Assembly: GCA_005110385.1 (NCBI GenBank)
Contig: DUDT01000001.1
Span: 1-38,087, forward strand
Reading direction: 5' to 3'
Length of the DNA stretch: 38,087 nucleotides
Origin: Candidatus Melainabacteria bacterium
GTDB lineage: Bacteria > Cyanobacteriota > Vampirovibrionia > LMEP-6097
Shown here: positions 1 to 7,893 of the stretch, piece by piece
How positions within the stretch are numbered: the first letter of the stretch is position 1
Layout: the number at the start of each line of letters is the position of its first letter
Program-made: the position numbers and the translations under genes
Notes under the pieces: model-generated
Seen by the model: the letters and a program-made list of their open reading frames with translations, nothing else
Database searches by the model: none
What the model was told of the DNA's origin: nothing

Positions 1-300
1 AGATGGCAGTGTAACGAATGTAAAATTAGGGGCAAGTGCGGTAACTACCGAGAAGATTCTAGATGGAACGGTAACCTCATTGGATATAGCAAATGGAACA
101 ATTACAGGAACAGATATAGCAGCTAATACAATCGGAAGCTCAAATATTATAGATGGCAGTGTAACGAATGTAAAATTAGGGGCAAGTGCGGTAACTACCG
201 AGAAGATTCTAGATGGAACGGTAACCTCATTGGATATAGCAAATGGAACAATTACAGGAACAGATATAGCAGCTAATACAATCGGAAGCTCAAATATTAT
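1..300 (+). repeat. Exact tandem duplication, 2 x 150 bp, in coding sequence
   Basis: Bases 1-150 and 151-300 are identical, including third codon positions, whereas the next copy from 301 is clearly diverged. The unit equals 50 codons, so copy-number change keeps the frame. The array may extend upstream of the window. Confidence 0.95.
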
Positions 301-1330
301 AGATGGAAGTGTAGGGAATGACAAAATAGGAGCAAATGCAGTAACTAGTAATAAGATTTTAGATGGAACAATTCTGCCAGTAGATTTAGATCCATCGGTA
401 TTCTCTTCTTTTACAGTTGGTACTAATAGCGTAACATCTACTTCGATAGTAGACGCAACGATTCAATCAGTCGATTTAGCAAATGGTAGTGTAACAAATC
501 CTAAGCTAGCTGATGGTGCTGTGGACTCTGTTAAAATCGGAGATGGTACTATTCAGTCTGTAGATTTAGCAGATGCAAGCATTACAACTAATAAGATTGC
601 GTTAAATGCAGTGACTGCGGTTAATATAGCTAATAATGGAGTAACTAATTTAAAACTAGGTCCAAATGCGGTAACTAGTGACAAAATTGATGATGGAACC
701 ATTCAGACACAAGATCTTGGCCTCGCAATAATTACTCAAGATAGATTAGCTTTAAGTGCTGTTACTTCTGTGAAAATAGCTGATGGAACGGTAGCTTTAG
801 TTGATATGGCTAATGATTCAATAAATTCAAACAAGATAGTTAACGCTTCAATTCTGCCTGAAGATTTGAATGCAGCAGTATTCTCATCTTTCACGGTTGG
901 TGCTAATAGCGTAACTTCTAGCTCGATATCAGATGGAACAATACAAACAGCAGATCTAGCAGATGGCTCAATTACCAACAATAAGATTGTTAGTGTTGAT
1001 GCTTCTAAGATTACAGGTACTATACCAGTAACTTTAAGTACGGCTAAAGGAGTATTAGCTGGATCTGCGTTAAGCTTCACTCCTGATCATAGTTACTTCA
1101 CAAAGACTATGACTGCAAATACGACGTTTACAGCTACTAATCTTACGCAGGGGCATAGGTATGTTTTAAAACTTAGTGGTTCTTTTATACCAACATTCCC
1201 TGCTTACTTCGTACTAAATCCAGAGCGTACTTATAACCCTCAACTTGAGAATTATTTCCAATTTGAAGTTATAGATGATTCTGTGGGTACTCCGTTGGTG
1301 CTCGTAAGATTAAATCAACAGCCTATATAA
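2..1330 (+). CDS. Decapeptide-repeat protein, 5' end cut by window edge
   Basis: The frame is open from base 2, so the gene starts upstream and the first ATG at 80 is only an internal Met of the repeat. The visible 442 residues are built from a 10-residue unit of the form [DN]G[ST][VI]T-x-x-[DK][IL][AL], for example DGTVTSLDIA and NGTITGTDIA. Five units make a 50-residue super-repeat that is exactly duplicated at DNA level (1-150 and 151-300); later copies are diverged. Regular small/hydrophobic spacing of this kind is typical of solenoid or fibrous surface proteins and tail fibres. From about 1010 to the stop the repeats give way to a non-repetitive C-terminal domain rich in aromatic residues and beta-prone sequence. 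No catalytic motif is visible. Function unknown; a structural surface or fibre role is inference. Confidence 0.8.
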   Translation, partial: DGSVTNVKLGASAVTTEKILDGTVTSLDIANGTITGTDIAANTIGSSNIIDGSVTNVKLGASAVTTEKILDGTVTSLDIANGTITGTDIAANTIGSSNIIDGSVGNDKIGANAVTSNKILDGTILPVDLDPSVFSSFTVGTNSVTSTSIVDATIQSVDLANGSVTNPKLADGAVDSVKIGDGTIQSVDLADASITTNKIALNAVTAVNIANNGVTNLKLGPNAVTSDKIDDGTIQTQDLGLAIITQDRLALSAVTSVKIADGTVALVDMANDSINSNKIVNASILPEDLNAAVFSSFTVGANSVTSSSISDGTIQTADLADGSITNNKIVSVDASKITGTIPVTLSTAKGVLAGSALSFTPDHSYFTKTMTANTTFTATNLTQGHRYVLKLSGSFIPTFPAYFVLNPERTYNPQLENYFQFEVIDDSVGTPLVLVRLNQQPI

Positions 1331-1356
1331 AACACAGTTTAAGTTTTATAAATACG

Positions 1357-1396
1357 AAAAGAGAGTAGGATTTTATTCCTACTCTCTTTTTTTTTA
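1357..1396. terminator. Intrinsic terminator, likely bidirectional
   Basis: An 11-bp perfect stem (1360-1370 AGAGAGTAGGA paired with 1377-1387 TCCTACTCTCT) has a 6-nt loop and is followed by a run of T on the + strand. AAAA precedes it, giving a short T run on the - strand. It sits between the convergent repeat-protein gene and mtnP and probably serves both. Confidence 0.9.
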
Positions 1397-1452
1397 GCAC
1401 TAGCGCATAATTTCAATTTCTGAGTTTTCGCTCAGGCTTTAAACTTATATCT

Positions 1453-2253
1453 TTAAAACCTAGAATTCTCTAAAACCCTGTCGGCACCCCAATACTCACC
1501 AGCGGGAATTAATTCTATAAGTGAAAAAAGCATTTTTCTTAATTTACCTATATTTTCATTAAATACTCCCATTACAGCAGCGTGACTAACAGGCTCGCAA
1601 TCAGCGACTACGCCACTATCATAATCTGTTACTAAAGAAATATTTACGCAAGCCATTCCAGCTTCCCTCACTAGATGAGCTTCTGGGTATTGAGTCATAT
1701 TAATAATATCCCAATTCATTTTAGTGAACCATTCAGATTCAGCTCTACTACTAAATCTTGGGCCATTAATAACCACGACCGTCCCCTTTTCATGAATTTC
1801 TATATTATTTGCTCGACCAGCCTGTATCGCGAGTTGTCTTAACTCTTCAGTATAAGGATAAGCTGGGCTGACGTGAGTTACTATAGGACCATCAAAGAAA
1901 GTATCGATTCTGCCGTTAGTTCTGTCTACCCATTGATCAGCTATAACAAAAGAGCCAGGGGCTATGTGTCTCTGTAGGCTTCCTACAGCACAGGGACAGA
2001 TAACAGAACTTACTCCAAGCTTTTTCATTGCTGTAATATTAGCTCTGTAATTAATTTTATGAGGGGGAATACCATGTTCTCTGCCATGGCGAGGGAGAAA
2101 GGCGACTGTCTTACCTGCATATTCTCCTAAAAAGACTTTATCTGAGCAGGGTCCATATTCGGTTTCTACATTAATAGGGGTAACATTTTCTAAAAAAGAG
2201 TAAAGACCACTACCACCAAAAATACCTATATCAGCTTTATATTTAGTTTCCAT
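1453..2253 (-). CDS. mtnP: S-methyl-5'-thioadenosine phosphorylase
   Basis: This protein cleaves methylthioadenosine with phosphate to adenine and methylthioribose-1-phosphate in methionine salvage. It is a 266-aa member of the trimeric purine nucleoside phosphorylase family. Visible motifs are the N-terminal phosphate-binding GGSGLY, LPRHGREH, NYRAN, NGPRFSSRAES and NMTQYPEAHLVREAGM. The TDYD segment near residue 210 carries the Asp pair typical of 6-aminopurine (MTA) specificity rather than guanosine/inosine specificity. Length is normal. The start is fixed by a TATAAT box ending 7 nt before the ATG, which implies a leaderless transcript. With metK, msrA and cysE nearby it belongs to a loose sulfur/SAM neighbourhood, although the genes are not one operon. 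Confidence 0.93.
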   Translation of the reverse strand: METKYKADIGIFGGSGLYSFLENVTPINVETEYGPCSDKVFLGEYAGKTVAFLPRHGREHGIPPHKINYRANITAMKKLGVSSVICPCAVGSLQRHIAPGSFVIADQWVDRTNGRIDTFFDGPIVTHVSPAYPYTEELRQLAIQAGRANNIEIHEKGTVVVINGPRFSSRAESEWFTKMNWDIINMTQYPEAHLVREAGMACVNISLVTDYDSGVVADCEPVSHAAVMGVFNENIGKLRKMLFSLIELIPAGEYWGADRVLENSRF

Positions 2254-2260
2254 GAACAGT

Positions 2261-2266
2261 ATTATA
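2261..2266 (-). promoter_or_regulatory. -10 box of mtnP (leaderless spacing)
   Basis: On the - strand TATAAT is followed by ACTGTTC (7 nt) and the ATG, so the start point falls at or beside the start codon. No Shine-Dalgarno sequence could fit. Confidence 0.7.
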
Positions 2267-2424
2267 TACTTGCTGCTTTTAAACTGCCCTATTAAAATAT
2301 ATTTTTATCTCAGGCTTTTTGAAATGCTCTTCTTGAAAGACGGTTATATCCTAAATGCAATTTACAGGGAGCAGTTTATATAGAATCAACTATTCTAAGG
2401 ATACTCAAGAAGAATTTTAAATAG

Positions 2425-2440
2425 CTCTATCTAGATAGAG
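2425..2440. promoter_or_regulatory. Perfect 16-bp palindrome upstream of flagellar rod gene
   Basis: CTCTATCTAGATAGAG is a perfect dyad lying 16 bp upstream of the TATAAC box (2457-2462), over the expected -35 position. It is a candidate operator; the binding protein is unknown. Confidence 0.45.
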
Positions 2441-2456
2441 TCTGCGATCTTCTACG

Positions 2457-2462
2457 TATAAC
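2457..2462 (+). promoter_or_regulatory. -10 box of flagellar rod gene
   Basis: TATAAC is followed by TATATA (6 nt) and a GTG start codon, the same leaderless-type spacing seen at other genes in the window. Confidence 0.5.
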
Positions 2463-2468
2463 TATATA

Positions 2469-3218
2469 GTGCTAAGAGGAATGTATTCAGCAAGTGGCGC
2501 AATGAAAATGAATGCTTTAGAGCAGCAGATTCTGTCGGATAATCTTGCGAATATTAATACGACTGGATTTAAAGGAGAAAAGGTTTCTTTTAGAAGCTTT
2601 AAGCCGAATTTGATTAGAGGCGATGATAATAAGATAGTGGGGAGTATGGTCGCTGGTGTAAATGTGCACTCTACTCATAATAATTTTTCTCAGGGTTCTT
2701 TACGTCTAACGAATAATCCATTAGATGTAGCCATTACGGGTGAAGGTTTGTTCGCTGTAGAAACACCGTCCGTTGATATACAATATACTCGTAATGGGCA
2801 TTTCAGTGTAGATAAAGATGGTTTTATGACTAATGCTCACGGTGACAAGCTTTTAGATCAAGGACTTTCTCCGATAGTACTAGATATGAGAAATATTTCT
2901 GATATAAGTATTAAAAAAGATGGCAGTATACTTGCTGATGGTAAGTCTGTGACGAGGCTGACGACATTTAAGTTTCCACAAGGTGCAGGTATTCTGCGTT
3001 TGGCTGGAGATAAATTTGATTTAAGCGATGATGGTATGGTTATGCAACAAGCAGTAGGTGACTCATTTCATCAGGGTTTTTTAGAAGAGTCGAATGTTAA
3101 TGCGGTTAAATCTTCGACAGATATGATTAAAGTTATGCGTCATTATGAGGCGAATCAGCGTTCTTTAAAAACGCAGGCTGAGACTTTAAGACTTTTAATT
3201 GAAGTAGGGAAAATTTAA
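2469..3218 (+). CDS. flgG: Flagellar basal-body rod protein, FlgF/FlgG family
   Basis: This is a distal or proximal rod component of the flagellar basal body. The 249 aa show the three family signatures. The N-terminal rod motif has GMYSASGAM and QQILSDNLANINTTGFK. The central segment has LDVAITGEGLFAV and YTRNGHFSVDKDGF. The C-terminal helix has GFLEESNVNAVKSSTDMI and YEANQRSLKTQAETL. FlgF and FlgG are hard to separate by eye; the length fits either. The start is GTG, giving the usual MLRGMYSA opening; the next ATG would delete residues conserved in the family. It stands alone here: no other flagellar gene lies in the window, so any flagellar operons must be elsewhere. Confidence 0.88.
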   Translation: MLRGMYSASGAMKMNALEQQILSDNLANINTTGFKGEKVSFRSFKPNLIRGDDNKIVGSMVAGVNVHSTHNNFSQGSLRLTNNPLDVAITGEGLFAVETPSVDIQYTRNGHFSVDKDGFMTNAHGDKLLDQGLSPIVLDMRNISDISIKKDGSILADGKSVTRLTTFKFPQGAGILRLAGDKFDLSDDGMVMQQAVGDSFHQGFLEESNVNAVKSSTDMIKVMRHYEANQRSLKTQAETLRLLIEVGKI

Positions 3219-3264
3219 GTGCCTAGAGGCTCTCTTAATTGGTGTTTAAGATAATTAAGGGCGA

Positions 3265-3282
3265 AGCTTTTAAAGCTACAAT
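3265..3282 (+). promoter_or_regulatory. Promoter of msrA with overlapping dyad
   Basis: The TACAAT box (3277-3282) ends 6 nt before the ATG. It is abutted by the 13-nt dyad AGCTTT-T-AAAGCT (3265-3277), which could be a small operator or simply AT-rich chance symmetry. Confidence 0.5.
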
Positions 3283-3288
3283 AGAGAA

Positions 3289-3831
3289 ATGTCTAACTGT
3301 TTAAAAGCGATTTTTGCTGGTGGCTGTTTCTGGTGTACTGAAAGTACTTTCGCTAAAGTTTCTGGTGTTATCGAGGTTTTACCTGGTTATATTGGCGATG
3401 AAGCCTATAATGCTAATTATAATGCGGTTTCTACAGGAAGAACTAAGCATTATGAAGCGATAGAAGTTACTTATGATCCTGATAAAGTAAGCTATGAGAA
3501 GCTTTTAGGAATCTTCTGGAGGGAAATAGATCCTACTGATCCAGATGGACAGTTCGCAGATAAGGGGCCTCAGTATAAATCAGCGATTTTTTATGTTACA
3601 GAAGAAGAAAGGCTTTTAGCAGAGGTATCGAAAAAAGCTTTAGAAGAGTCTAAAAGATTTTCTAAGCCTATAGTTACTGAAATACTCTTAGCGAAAGAAT
3701 TTTATGTAGCAGAAACTTATCATTGTAGATATTATGAGAAAAATTCACAGCATTATAAAATGTATAGAAAAGGTTCTGGCAGAGAGGATTTCCTAAAGCG
3801 AGTATGGGGAGAGGAAGTTTTTCTTTCTTAG
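3289..3831 (+). CDS. msrA: Peptide methionine-S-sulfoxide reductase A
   Basis: This enzyme reduces the S epimer of methionine sulfoxide in proteins and free methionine. The 180 aa begin almost directly with the active-site motif AGGCFWCTES (catalytic Cys near residue 14). They continue with the VLPGYIGDE segment, HYEAIEVTYDPDKVSY, and GPQYKSAIFY. The C-terminal QHYKMY region and the YHCRYY segment hold Cys and Tyr residues that may take part in recycling or substrate binding. No signal peptide is visible, so a cytoplasmic enzyme is expected. The 3' end overlaps the convergent phosphatidyltransferase gene by 39 nt, so the two transcripts are antisense to each other at their tails. Confidence 0.95.
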   Translation: MSNCLKAIFAGGCFWCTESTFAKVSGVIEVLPGYIGDEAYNANYNAVSTGRTKHYEAIEVTYDPDKVSYEKLLGIFWREIDPTDPDGQFADKGPQYKSAIFYVTEEERLLAEVSKKALEESKRFSKPIVTEILLAKEFYVAETYHCRYYEKNSQHYKMYRKGSGREDFLKRVWGEEVFLS

Positions 3832-4389
3832 AAAGTCTAATACAGTAGGTAAGCCTCTGAGGAAAGATACTAAGACGCTTAAGTAAACGATAGGTCCTAC
3901 TATATTAAAATCTAGAAGAGGATTAGGAATAAATTTAGATAAATAAAGTGGACTCCAGGCTAGTCCAGTAAACATAAGGACTTTAAGCACGCCAGAGACC
4001 GCTCGCATAAACCTACTACCTCTTAAAAAGCTATCGCCAAGTGGTTTAGTATCTTTAAAACTTAAAGTATCGACTATTAGACCGCGTAATAAAAAGAAGT
4101 AGAAAACCCAAACAGGTAGGCTCTTAAAGATAAAAGCGAAATAAAGCATAAACAGTAGTTCTACAGCTCTATCACAGTAAATGTCTAATTTAGCTCCTAA
4201 TGGACTTTCTTGTTTCATGCTTCTTGCGATAAATCCGTCTAAACCATCTAAAGCTATTACAGCGAGTATCATTAAAGAAAAGAAAAGAGTATCATTTTCA
4301 GTTTTATTAGAGTAAAGAAAGAAATAACAGCTTAAAGGAGCTAGTGGGACTCTCAGTAGGCTGATTAGATTAGCTAGGGTGAAGAGCAT
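3793..4389 (-). CDS. CDP-alcohol phosphatidyltransferase (PgsA-like)
   Basis: This is an integral membrane enzyme that transfers a phosphatidyl group from CDP-diacylglycerol to an alcohol. The 198 aa contain the complete family motif DGLDGFIAR, then eight residues, then GAKLDIYCD. All four Asp are present, with spacing D-x2-DG-x2-AR-x8-G-x3-D-x3-D. Several hydrophobic stretches surround it, consistent with about five to six membrane helices. Phosphatidylglycerophosphate synthase is the most likely activity by length, but the acceptor alcohol cannot be assigned by eye. The start lies 5 nt downstream of the stop of the 730-aa glycosyltransferase-like gene, so they are probably co-transcribed. 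Its 3' end overlaps msrA. Confidence 0.85.
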   Translation of the reverse strand: MLFTLANLISLLRVPLAPLSCYFFLYSNKTENDTLFFSLMILAVIALDGLDGFIARSMKQESPLGAKLDIYCDRAVELLFMLYFAFIFKSLPVWVFYFFLLRGLIVDTLSFKDTKPLGDSFLRGSRFMRAVSGVLKVLMFTGLAWSPLYLSKFIPNPLLDFNIVGPIVYLSVLVSFLRGLPTVLDFLRKKNFLSPYSL

Positions 4390-4394
4390 TAGTC

Positions 4395-6587
4395 TTATTC
4401 ATTCATACCATACTCAAAAAATTCTTCAAGTTTACGCTGAATTAATTCTAGAACCTTTGTTTTATCTTCTATAACCAGAGGACTTTGTCTAATAGCTTGG
4501 CTTAAAGATCTTAAGCTGTCTGCTAAAACATCGGCTATAATCCCGTGAGTTAACTTACCAGGATATTTTTCTTTAAAGGCAGTCTTTCCGAATTTTATAC
4601 CTTGCTTCATGATTTCTTTTCCTAGTATATTGAGTTCTTCCTTGACTCTTTTAAGGTTTAATTCATCTGGTTTACTAAAATCTATAGGACTAAGTTCATC
4701 ATCACCCTGAATTAAATCGTGGCTTGTCCAGATATCCCTCATCGGGCGATTAAGCTCCATTGGGCGCCTTAAAGCCCCCTCGTCCATTTCTACTCCAGGT
4801 AGATTATTGGTCATAGCTTGATACATATGTCTTAGGTCATAGAAAGAGTTTAAATGGCTACCAAAAAGAACTTTAGAAGCCCGCTCACTCCAGTCAGTGT
4901 CTTCGTTGTTTATATGAGCTTTAGTTGCACCTGTTAGGAGAGCTAAAATACTAGAATAACTACTATGGCCGCCAGAGTTTGCGGTACCAGTATCAGCGAA
5001 GGTTTGATAGTTATTTTTATTGAATATTTTATTGTATTTATTTAAAGTAGGCTTTATAGAAGCATATTCCAGAGTAAAGGCATGCATTATTGGATAGTGA
5101 ACATTAAGTTTAGTAAGTTTATCAAAATCCCAGCTATATACAGAAGAATCCCTAATTTTTCCAGCGAGAATACCGTTTTTAAGCTTAGAAATATGATCAT
5201 TACTAGGAAATTCTAAAATATCAGCATCTAAATAAATAGCTGCTACATCAGCGTCAGATTTTTTAAAATCATGATTTAGCGCCAGATCCATATAGGCTAA
5301 ATTTAAAGGAATAGTTTTTAAGCCATGTCTATAGTGATCTAGTTCAGCAGCGATAACTCTTACATTAAGTTTTTGTTCTGGTTCATTATGCTGATTCTCT
5401 TGCATAAAAGTATTAATCTCAGAAAGCCTTTCTTGGATTTGCTTTCTATCATTACCATTGATGAATAAATATACTGGACATTCATTTTTATTAAAATCCT
5501 GTTTCTGTAATATTTCTAAAAGATGAGGTAGATTGGTTTCTGATTGATGAACAGCGATATTAATAAAAGCTTTAGTATCTTTTGGGAGAGGGCTTTGTGC
5601 GTTAATGTTTTGCGCGGTATTTAAACAGAAGTTATATAGATGTGGTTCGTAATTTTTTAGATTATTTAAATAAAGTCTCAGACTATGTTTTAACCCATGT
5701 TCTCTAGGTAAAAATTTTGGTTTTAATTTTAATCTTTCGAAAGGGAAGTATTTATCGATTAATTCTCTAAGTTCAGGTTTTAATCTAAAGTCTCTCTGTT
5801 CTTCATATAAAGGCTGAAGCAGTCTATTCGTCGCAGTTCTGAATCTACCCATGTTACTTGCTTGAGGAGCATTTTTCCAGAGGTCTACTAAAGTACTGTC
5901 TGGAATATCTTTAAAGAGATGGTCAGTAACAGGTTCTAAAAGTTTTTCTCTGAGGAACTTATCCCTAGCTTTTTTATCAGGATACTGAGACATCAGAGGT
6001 TCCAATGCTGCTGGATTACCCACGTATGTTGTTACAAAAGTACCATCTTGTATAGTCTCTTCTAAATGATCCCTGATCCCTTGTTTCAGTAATCCTTCCT
6101 CTGTCCGAGCCTCCTTGATCGTCCTTCTAATCTCGTCTTGGAGTTTAATATTATGAGCTCTCTCACTTTCACGAAAGAAAGGTCTAGTGATAACGCAATT
6201 CTGTAAAAAACTTATGGGGTAAACATATTCTTGATTTGCACAAAGATTCAGTGGATATTTGTCACAAATAGTTTTAACAGTTTCGCTGTCAGTATGAATT
6301 TGCTTAATATTTTCTTCTTTTAAATCATTATCAGTTGGCTTTAGATTATAAAATCGAGCAGCTTCTAAATATTCTCTAGCTTTATTATTTAGTTGCCCTG
6401 CAAGATTAGGAAAATCATCAGTAGAACTTTTAAAAAAACGAAGTTGTGTTTTTATTGTTTCTTCTGCTGTGATAATTCTCTGCTTAGCATTAATAATAGG
6501 ATTTAAAACGCGTTTTTTTAGACGTGAGGAAAGAGTGCCTTGAGGAGACTGAGGGCGATTTCTGACGGTTAAGGAATCCGAAGGCAT
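4395..6587 (-). CDS. Large protein with glycosyltransferase-like (GT-A) core
   Basis: 730 aa; I do not recognise the full-length family. Residues 1-300 are mostly charged and helical. From about 338 to 575 the sequence resembles a GT-A fold. It opens with the strand AFINIAVHQSETNLPHLLEI, which fits a nucleotide-sugar-binding first strand. PVYLFINGND follows, and then AAIYLDADILEF, a hydrophobic strand ending in DAD at about 454-456 as in DxD metal-binding glycosyltransferases. ADTGTANSGGHSSY and the His-rich segments beyond could line an active site. No signal peptide or membrane helix is seen. It directly precedes the phosphatidyltransferase gene (5 nt apart), so a role in envelope lipid or glycan assembly is a reasonable guess. 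Starts at ATG, 6 nt after a TATTAT box. Confidence 0.6.
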   Translation of the reverse strand: MPSDSLTVRNRPQSPQGTLSSRLKKRVLNPIINAKQRIITAEETIKTQLRFFKSSTDDFPNLAGQLNNKAREYLEAARFYNLKPTDNDLKEENIKQIHTDSETVKTICDKYPLNLCANQEYVYPISFLQNCVITRPFFRESERAHNIKLQDEIRRTIKEARTEEGLLKQGIRDHLEETIQDGTFVTTYVGNPAALEPLMSQYPDKKARDKFLREKLLEPVTDHLFKDIPDSTLVDLWKNAPQASNMGRFRTATNRLLQPLYEEQRDFRLKPELRELIDKYFPFERLKLKPKFLPREHGLKHSLRLYLNNLKNYEPHLYNFCLNTAQNINAQSPLPKDTKAFINIAVHQSETNLPHLLEILQKQDFNKNECPVYLFINGNDRKQIQERLSEINTFMQENQHNEPEQKLNVRVIAAELDHYRHGLKTIPLNLAYMDLALNHDFKKSDADVAAIYLDADILEFPSNDHISKLKNGILAGKIRDSSVYSWDFDKLTKLNVHYPIMHAFTLEYASIKPTLNKYNKIFNKNNYQTFADTGTANSGGHSSYSSILALLTGATKAHINNEDTDWSERASKVLFGSHLNSFYDLRHMYQAMTNNLPGVEMDEGALRRPMELNRPMRDIWTSHDLIQGDDELSPIDFSKPDELNLKRVKEELNILGKEIMKQGIKFGKTAFKEKYPGKLTHGIIADVLADSLRSLSQAIRQSPLVIEDKTKVLELIQRKLEEFFEYGMNE

Positions 6588-6593
6588 ATCAAG

Positions 6594-6599
6594 ATAATA
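6594..6599 (-). promoter_or_regulatory. -10 box of the 730-aa gene
   Basis: On the - strand TATTAT is followed by CTTGAT (6 nt) and ATG: leaderless-type spacing without a Shine-Dalgarno sequence. Confidence 0.55.
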
Positions 6600-6633
6600 T
6601 TAGCTTATCTCGATAAATTTATTCCGAAAATAA

Positions 6634-7002
6634 TCAGGAAATCAGATCAGGTCTAAGCTTAGTCGCTTCATTTAAATAAATATGTTTAACCTCAGCCTGT
6701 GAGGCTGGAAGATTACACTGAATCAGTATTCTAATGCAGAGTGGTAGCATTCCTGTAATTTCAGGTTCTTGCGAAGTGAAGAAGGGAACGTGTTTCCAGT
6801 TCATTCCTTGCCTGATAGCCGAAGAAGCGTTCAGTGAGTGAATATCTGAAGTCATGGTTAGGAAGATCATAACAAGATCTTCTTCTTTTTCTATATTATT
6901 TTTTTGAAGAATTTCTTGAACCATTTCTAAGCAGGCAGATCTTATTTGTTCAGGGTTATCCTGTGCTACAGTAGTGGCTCCACGAATGGCGACTAGGCTC
7001 AT
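6634..7002 (-). CDS. aroH: Monofunctional chorismate mutase, AroH class
   Basis: This protein converts chorismate to prephenate for phenylalanine and tyrosine synthesis. The 122 aa match the trimeric AroH fold rather than the helical AroQ fold. Visible are AIRGATTV with the substrate-binding Arg at residue 7, the GMNWKHVPFF segment, and QEPEITGMLPLCIRIL with the Glu and Arg expected in the active site. The C-terminal HIYLNEATKLRPDL is also typical. Length is normal. It lies 30 nt downstream of an orphan gene on the same strand and upstream of the 730-aa gene; no other aromatic-pathway gene is in the window. Confidence 0.93.
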   Translation of the reverse strand: MSLVAIRGATTVAQDNPEQIRSACLEMVQEILQKNNIEKEEDLVMIFLTMTSDIHSLNASSAIRQGMNWKHVPFFTSQEPEITGMLPLCIRILIQCNLPASQAEVKHIYLNEATKLRPDLIS

Positions 7003-7032
7003 GTAGATTAAGTTTAATATATTTAGCTTTTT

Positions 7033-7446
7033 TTATTCTGGTTTTAAAACTAAAAACTCAGCGATTAGGGCATTGAAATCTTCAGCGTAGTCGTTGTAAG
7101 CACTGACGAAGCCGATAGTATGTTTGCTGCCGAAAAACTGCTCCATGGTTTCATTGAAATATAAATCATTAAAATCACTATATTCTGTACTGAGGATAAC
7201 GTCTAAAGTTTCCTCGAAGGCTTGTGGGTCGAAATCCAGTAATTTACTTCTAAAAGTATAAAACTCATTAACAGCACTTTGAATATATTCTTTAGATAGT
7301 TGAACATCAGCATTGCTTCTTAAAGCGGCTACTTTAGTTTGGCTTTCTATCGATGAACCTATCATCTGATTAATTCGTCCTCTTATATAAAGATCTTTAA
7401 GAGATAGAATTTCTATACAGTATTCTTGTAGTTTTTTGCCTCTCAT
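7033..7446 (-). CDS. Hypothetical protein, 137 aa
   Basis: I do not recognise this protein. It is predicted to be soluble and mostly helical, acidic towards the C-terminus, and rich in Phe and Tyr (for example YSDFNDLYFNETMEQFF). No signal peptide, membrane helix or metal-binding motif is visible. It heads a same-strand run with aroH and the 730-aa gene. A TATAAA box ends 6 nt before the ATG, which fixes the start. Good codon structure and a promoter argue that it is a real gene. Confidence 0.6.
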   Translation of the reverse strand: MRGKKLQEYCIEILSLKDLYIRGRINQMIGSSIESQTKVAALRSNADVQLSKEYIQSAVNEFYTFRSKLLDFDPQAFEETLDVILSTEYSDFNDLYFNETMEQFFGSKHTIGFVSAYNDYAEDFNALIAEFLVLKPE

Positions 7447-7452
7447 ACTAAC

Positions 7453-7458
7453 TTTATA
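7453..7458 (-). promoter_or_regulatory. -10 box of the 137-aa gene
   Basis: On the - strand TATAAA is followed by GTTAGT (6 nt) and ATG. It is back to back with the cupin-gene promoter (7510-7515) in a 76-bp divergent intergenic region. Confidence 0.6.
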
Positions 7459-7509
7459 TTCGTTATATTTATTTGACTTTAACTACAGAAAAGGTATTAG
7501 TTCATTTGC

Positions 7510-7515
7510 TAATAT
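7510..7515 (+). promoter_or_regulatory. -10 box of the cupin gene
   Basis: TAATAT is followed by AGCTTAG (7 nt) and ATG: leaderless-type spacing. Confidence 0.6.
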
Positions 7516-7522
7516 AGCTTAG

Positions 7523-7876
7523 ATGGAGACTAAGGCAATACATAAGTCCCCTTGGGGTACTTGGGAAGTACTAGAGGATTCTGAGCTTTATAAAGTTAAG
7601 AAAATAAGAATCGATCCCTTACAGAGATTGAGTTATCAGAAACATTTTAAACGAGAAGAAAACTGGTTTGTAGTGGAAGGTACAGCAGAGGTTACAGTGG
7701 ACGGGGTAGAAAAAATCCTCCAAGTGGGTGATTTTATTCATATACCGCAAGAAGCACTACATAGAATTAGGAATACTAGTGAAGTGGAAACGCTGGTTTT
7801 TATTGAGATTCAGCGTGGTACTTATTTTGGTGAGGATGACATAGTTAGAATTACTGATGATTATGGGCGTTCATAA
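7523..7876 (+). CDS. Cupin, mannose-6-phosphate isomerase type II-like
   Basis: This 117-aa single-domain cupin corresponds to the C-terminal isomerase domain of bifunctional ManC/AlgA proteins. The opening PWGTWEVLE and [19 protein letters not shown] carry the first cupin motif, with metal-ligand His and Glu around [13 protein letters not shown]. The second motif lies in [17 protein letters not shown]. The tail [16 protein letters not shown] and DDYGR is characteristic of this family. It would interconvert mannose-6-phosphate and fructose-6-phosphate for GDP-mannose supply. The guanylyltransferase half is missing from this polypeptide; stand-alone domains of this kind exist. metK starts 17 nt downstream but has its own promoter. 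Confidence 0.85.
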   Translation: METKAIHKSPWGTWEVLEDSELYKVKKIRIDPLQRLSYQKHFKREENWFVVEGTAEVTVDGVEKILQVGDFIHIPQEALHRIRNTSEVETLVFIEIQRGTYFGEDDIVRITDDYGRS

Positions 7877-7880
7877 AGGG

Positions 7881-7886
7881 TATAAT
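7881..7886 (+). promoter_or_regulatory. -10 box of metK (leaderless spacing)
   Basis: A consensus TATAAT box, then TTCCTTT (7 nt), then the ATG of metK. It lies in the 17-bp gap after the cupin gene, so metK can be transcribed independently without a 5' leader. Confidence 0.75.
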
Positions 7887-7893
7887 TTCCTTT

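Noticed and set aside
1-300. Regular repeats that could suggest a CRISPR array
   Set aside because: The repeats are contiguous, translate as one open frame with a 10-residue periodicity and have no unique spacers.
736-1080. Open frame on the - strand inside the repeat gene
   Set aside because: It mirrors the repeats of the + strand gene, has no promoter or start signal, and no recognisable product.
2254-2468. tRNA or small RNA gene in the 215-bp gap
   Set aside because: No cloverleaf-like arms, CCA end or T-loop sequence are visible here or in the other gaps; only promoter-type signals are found.
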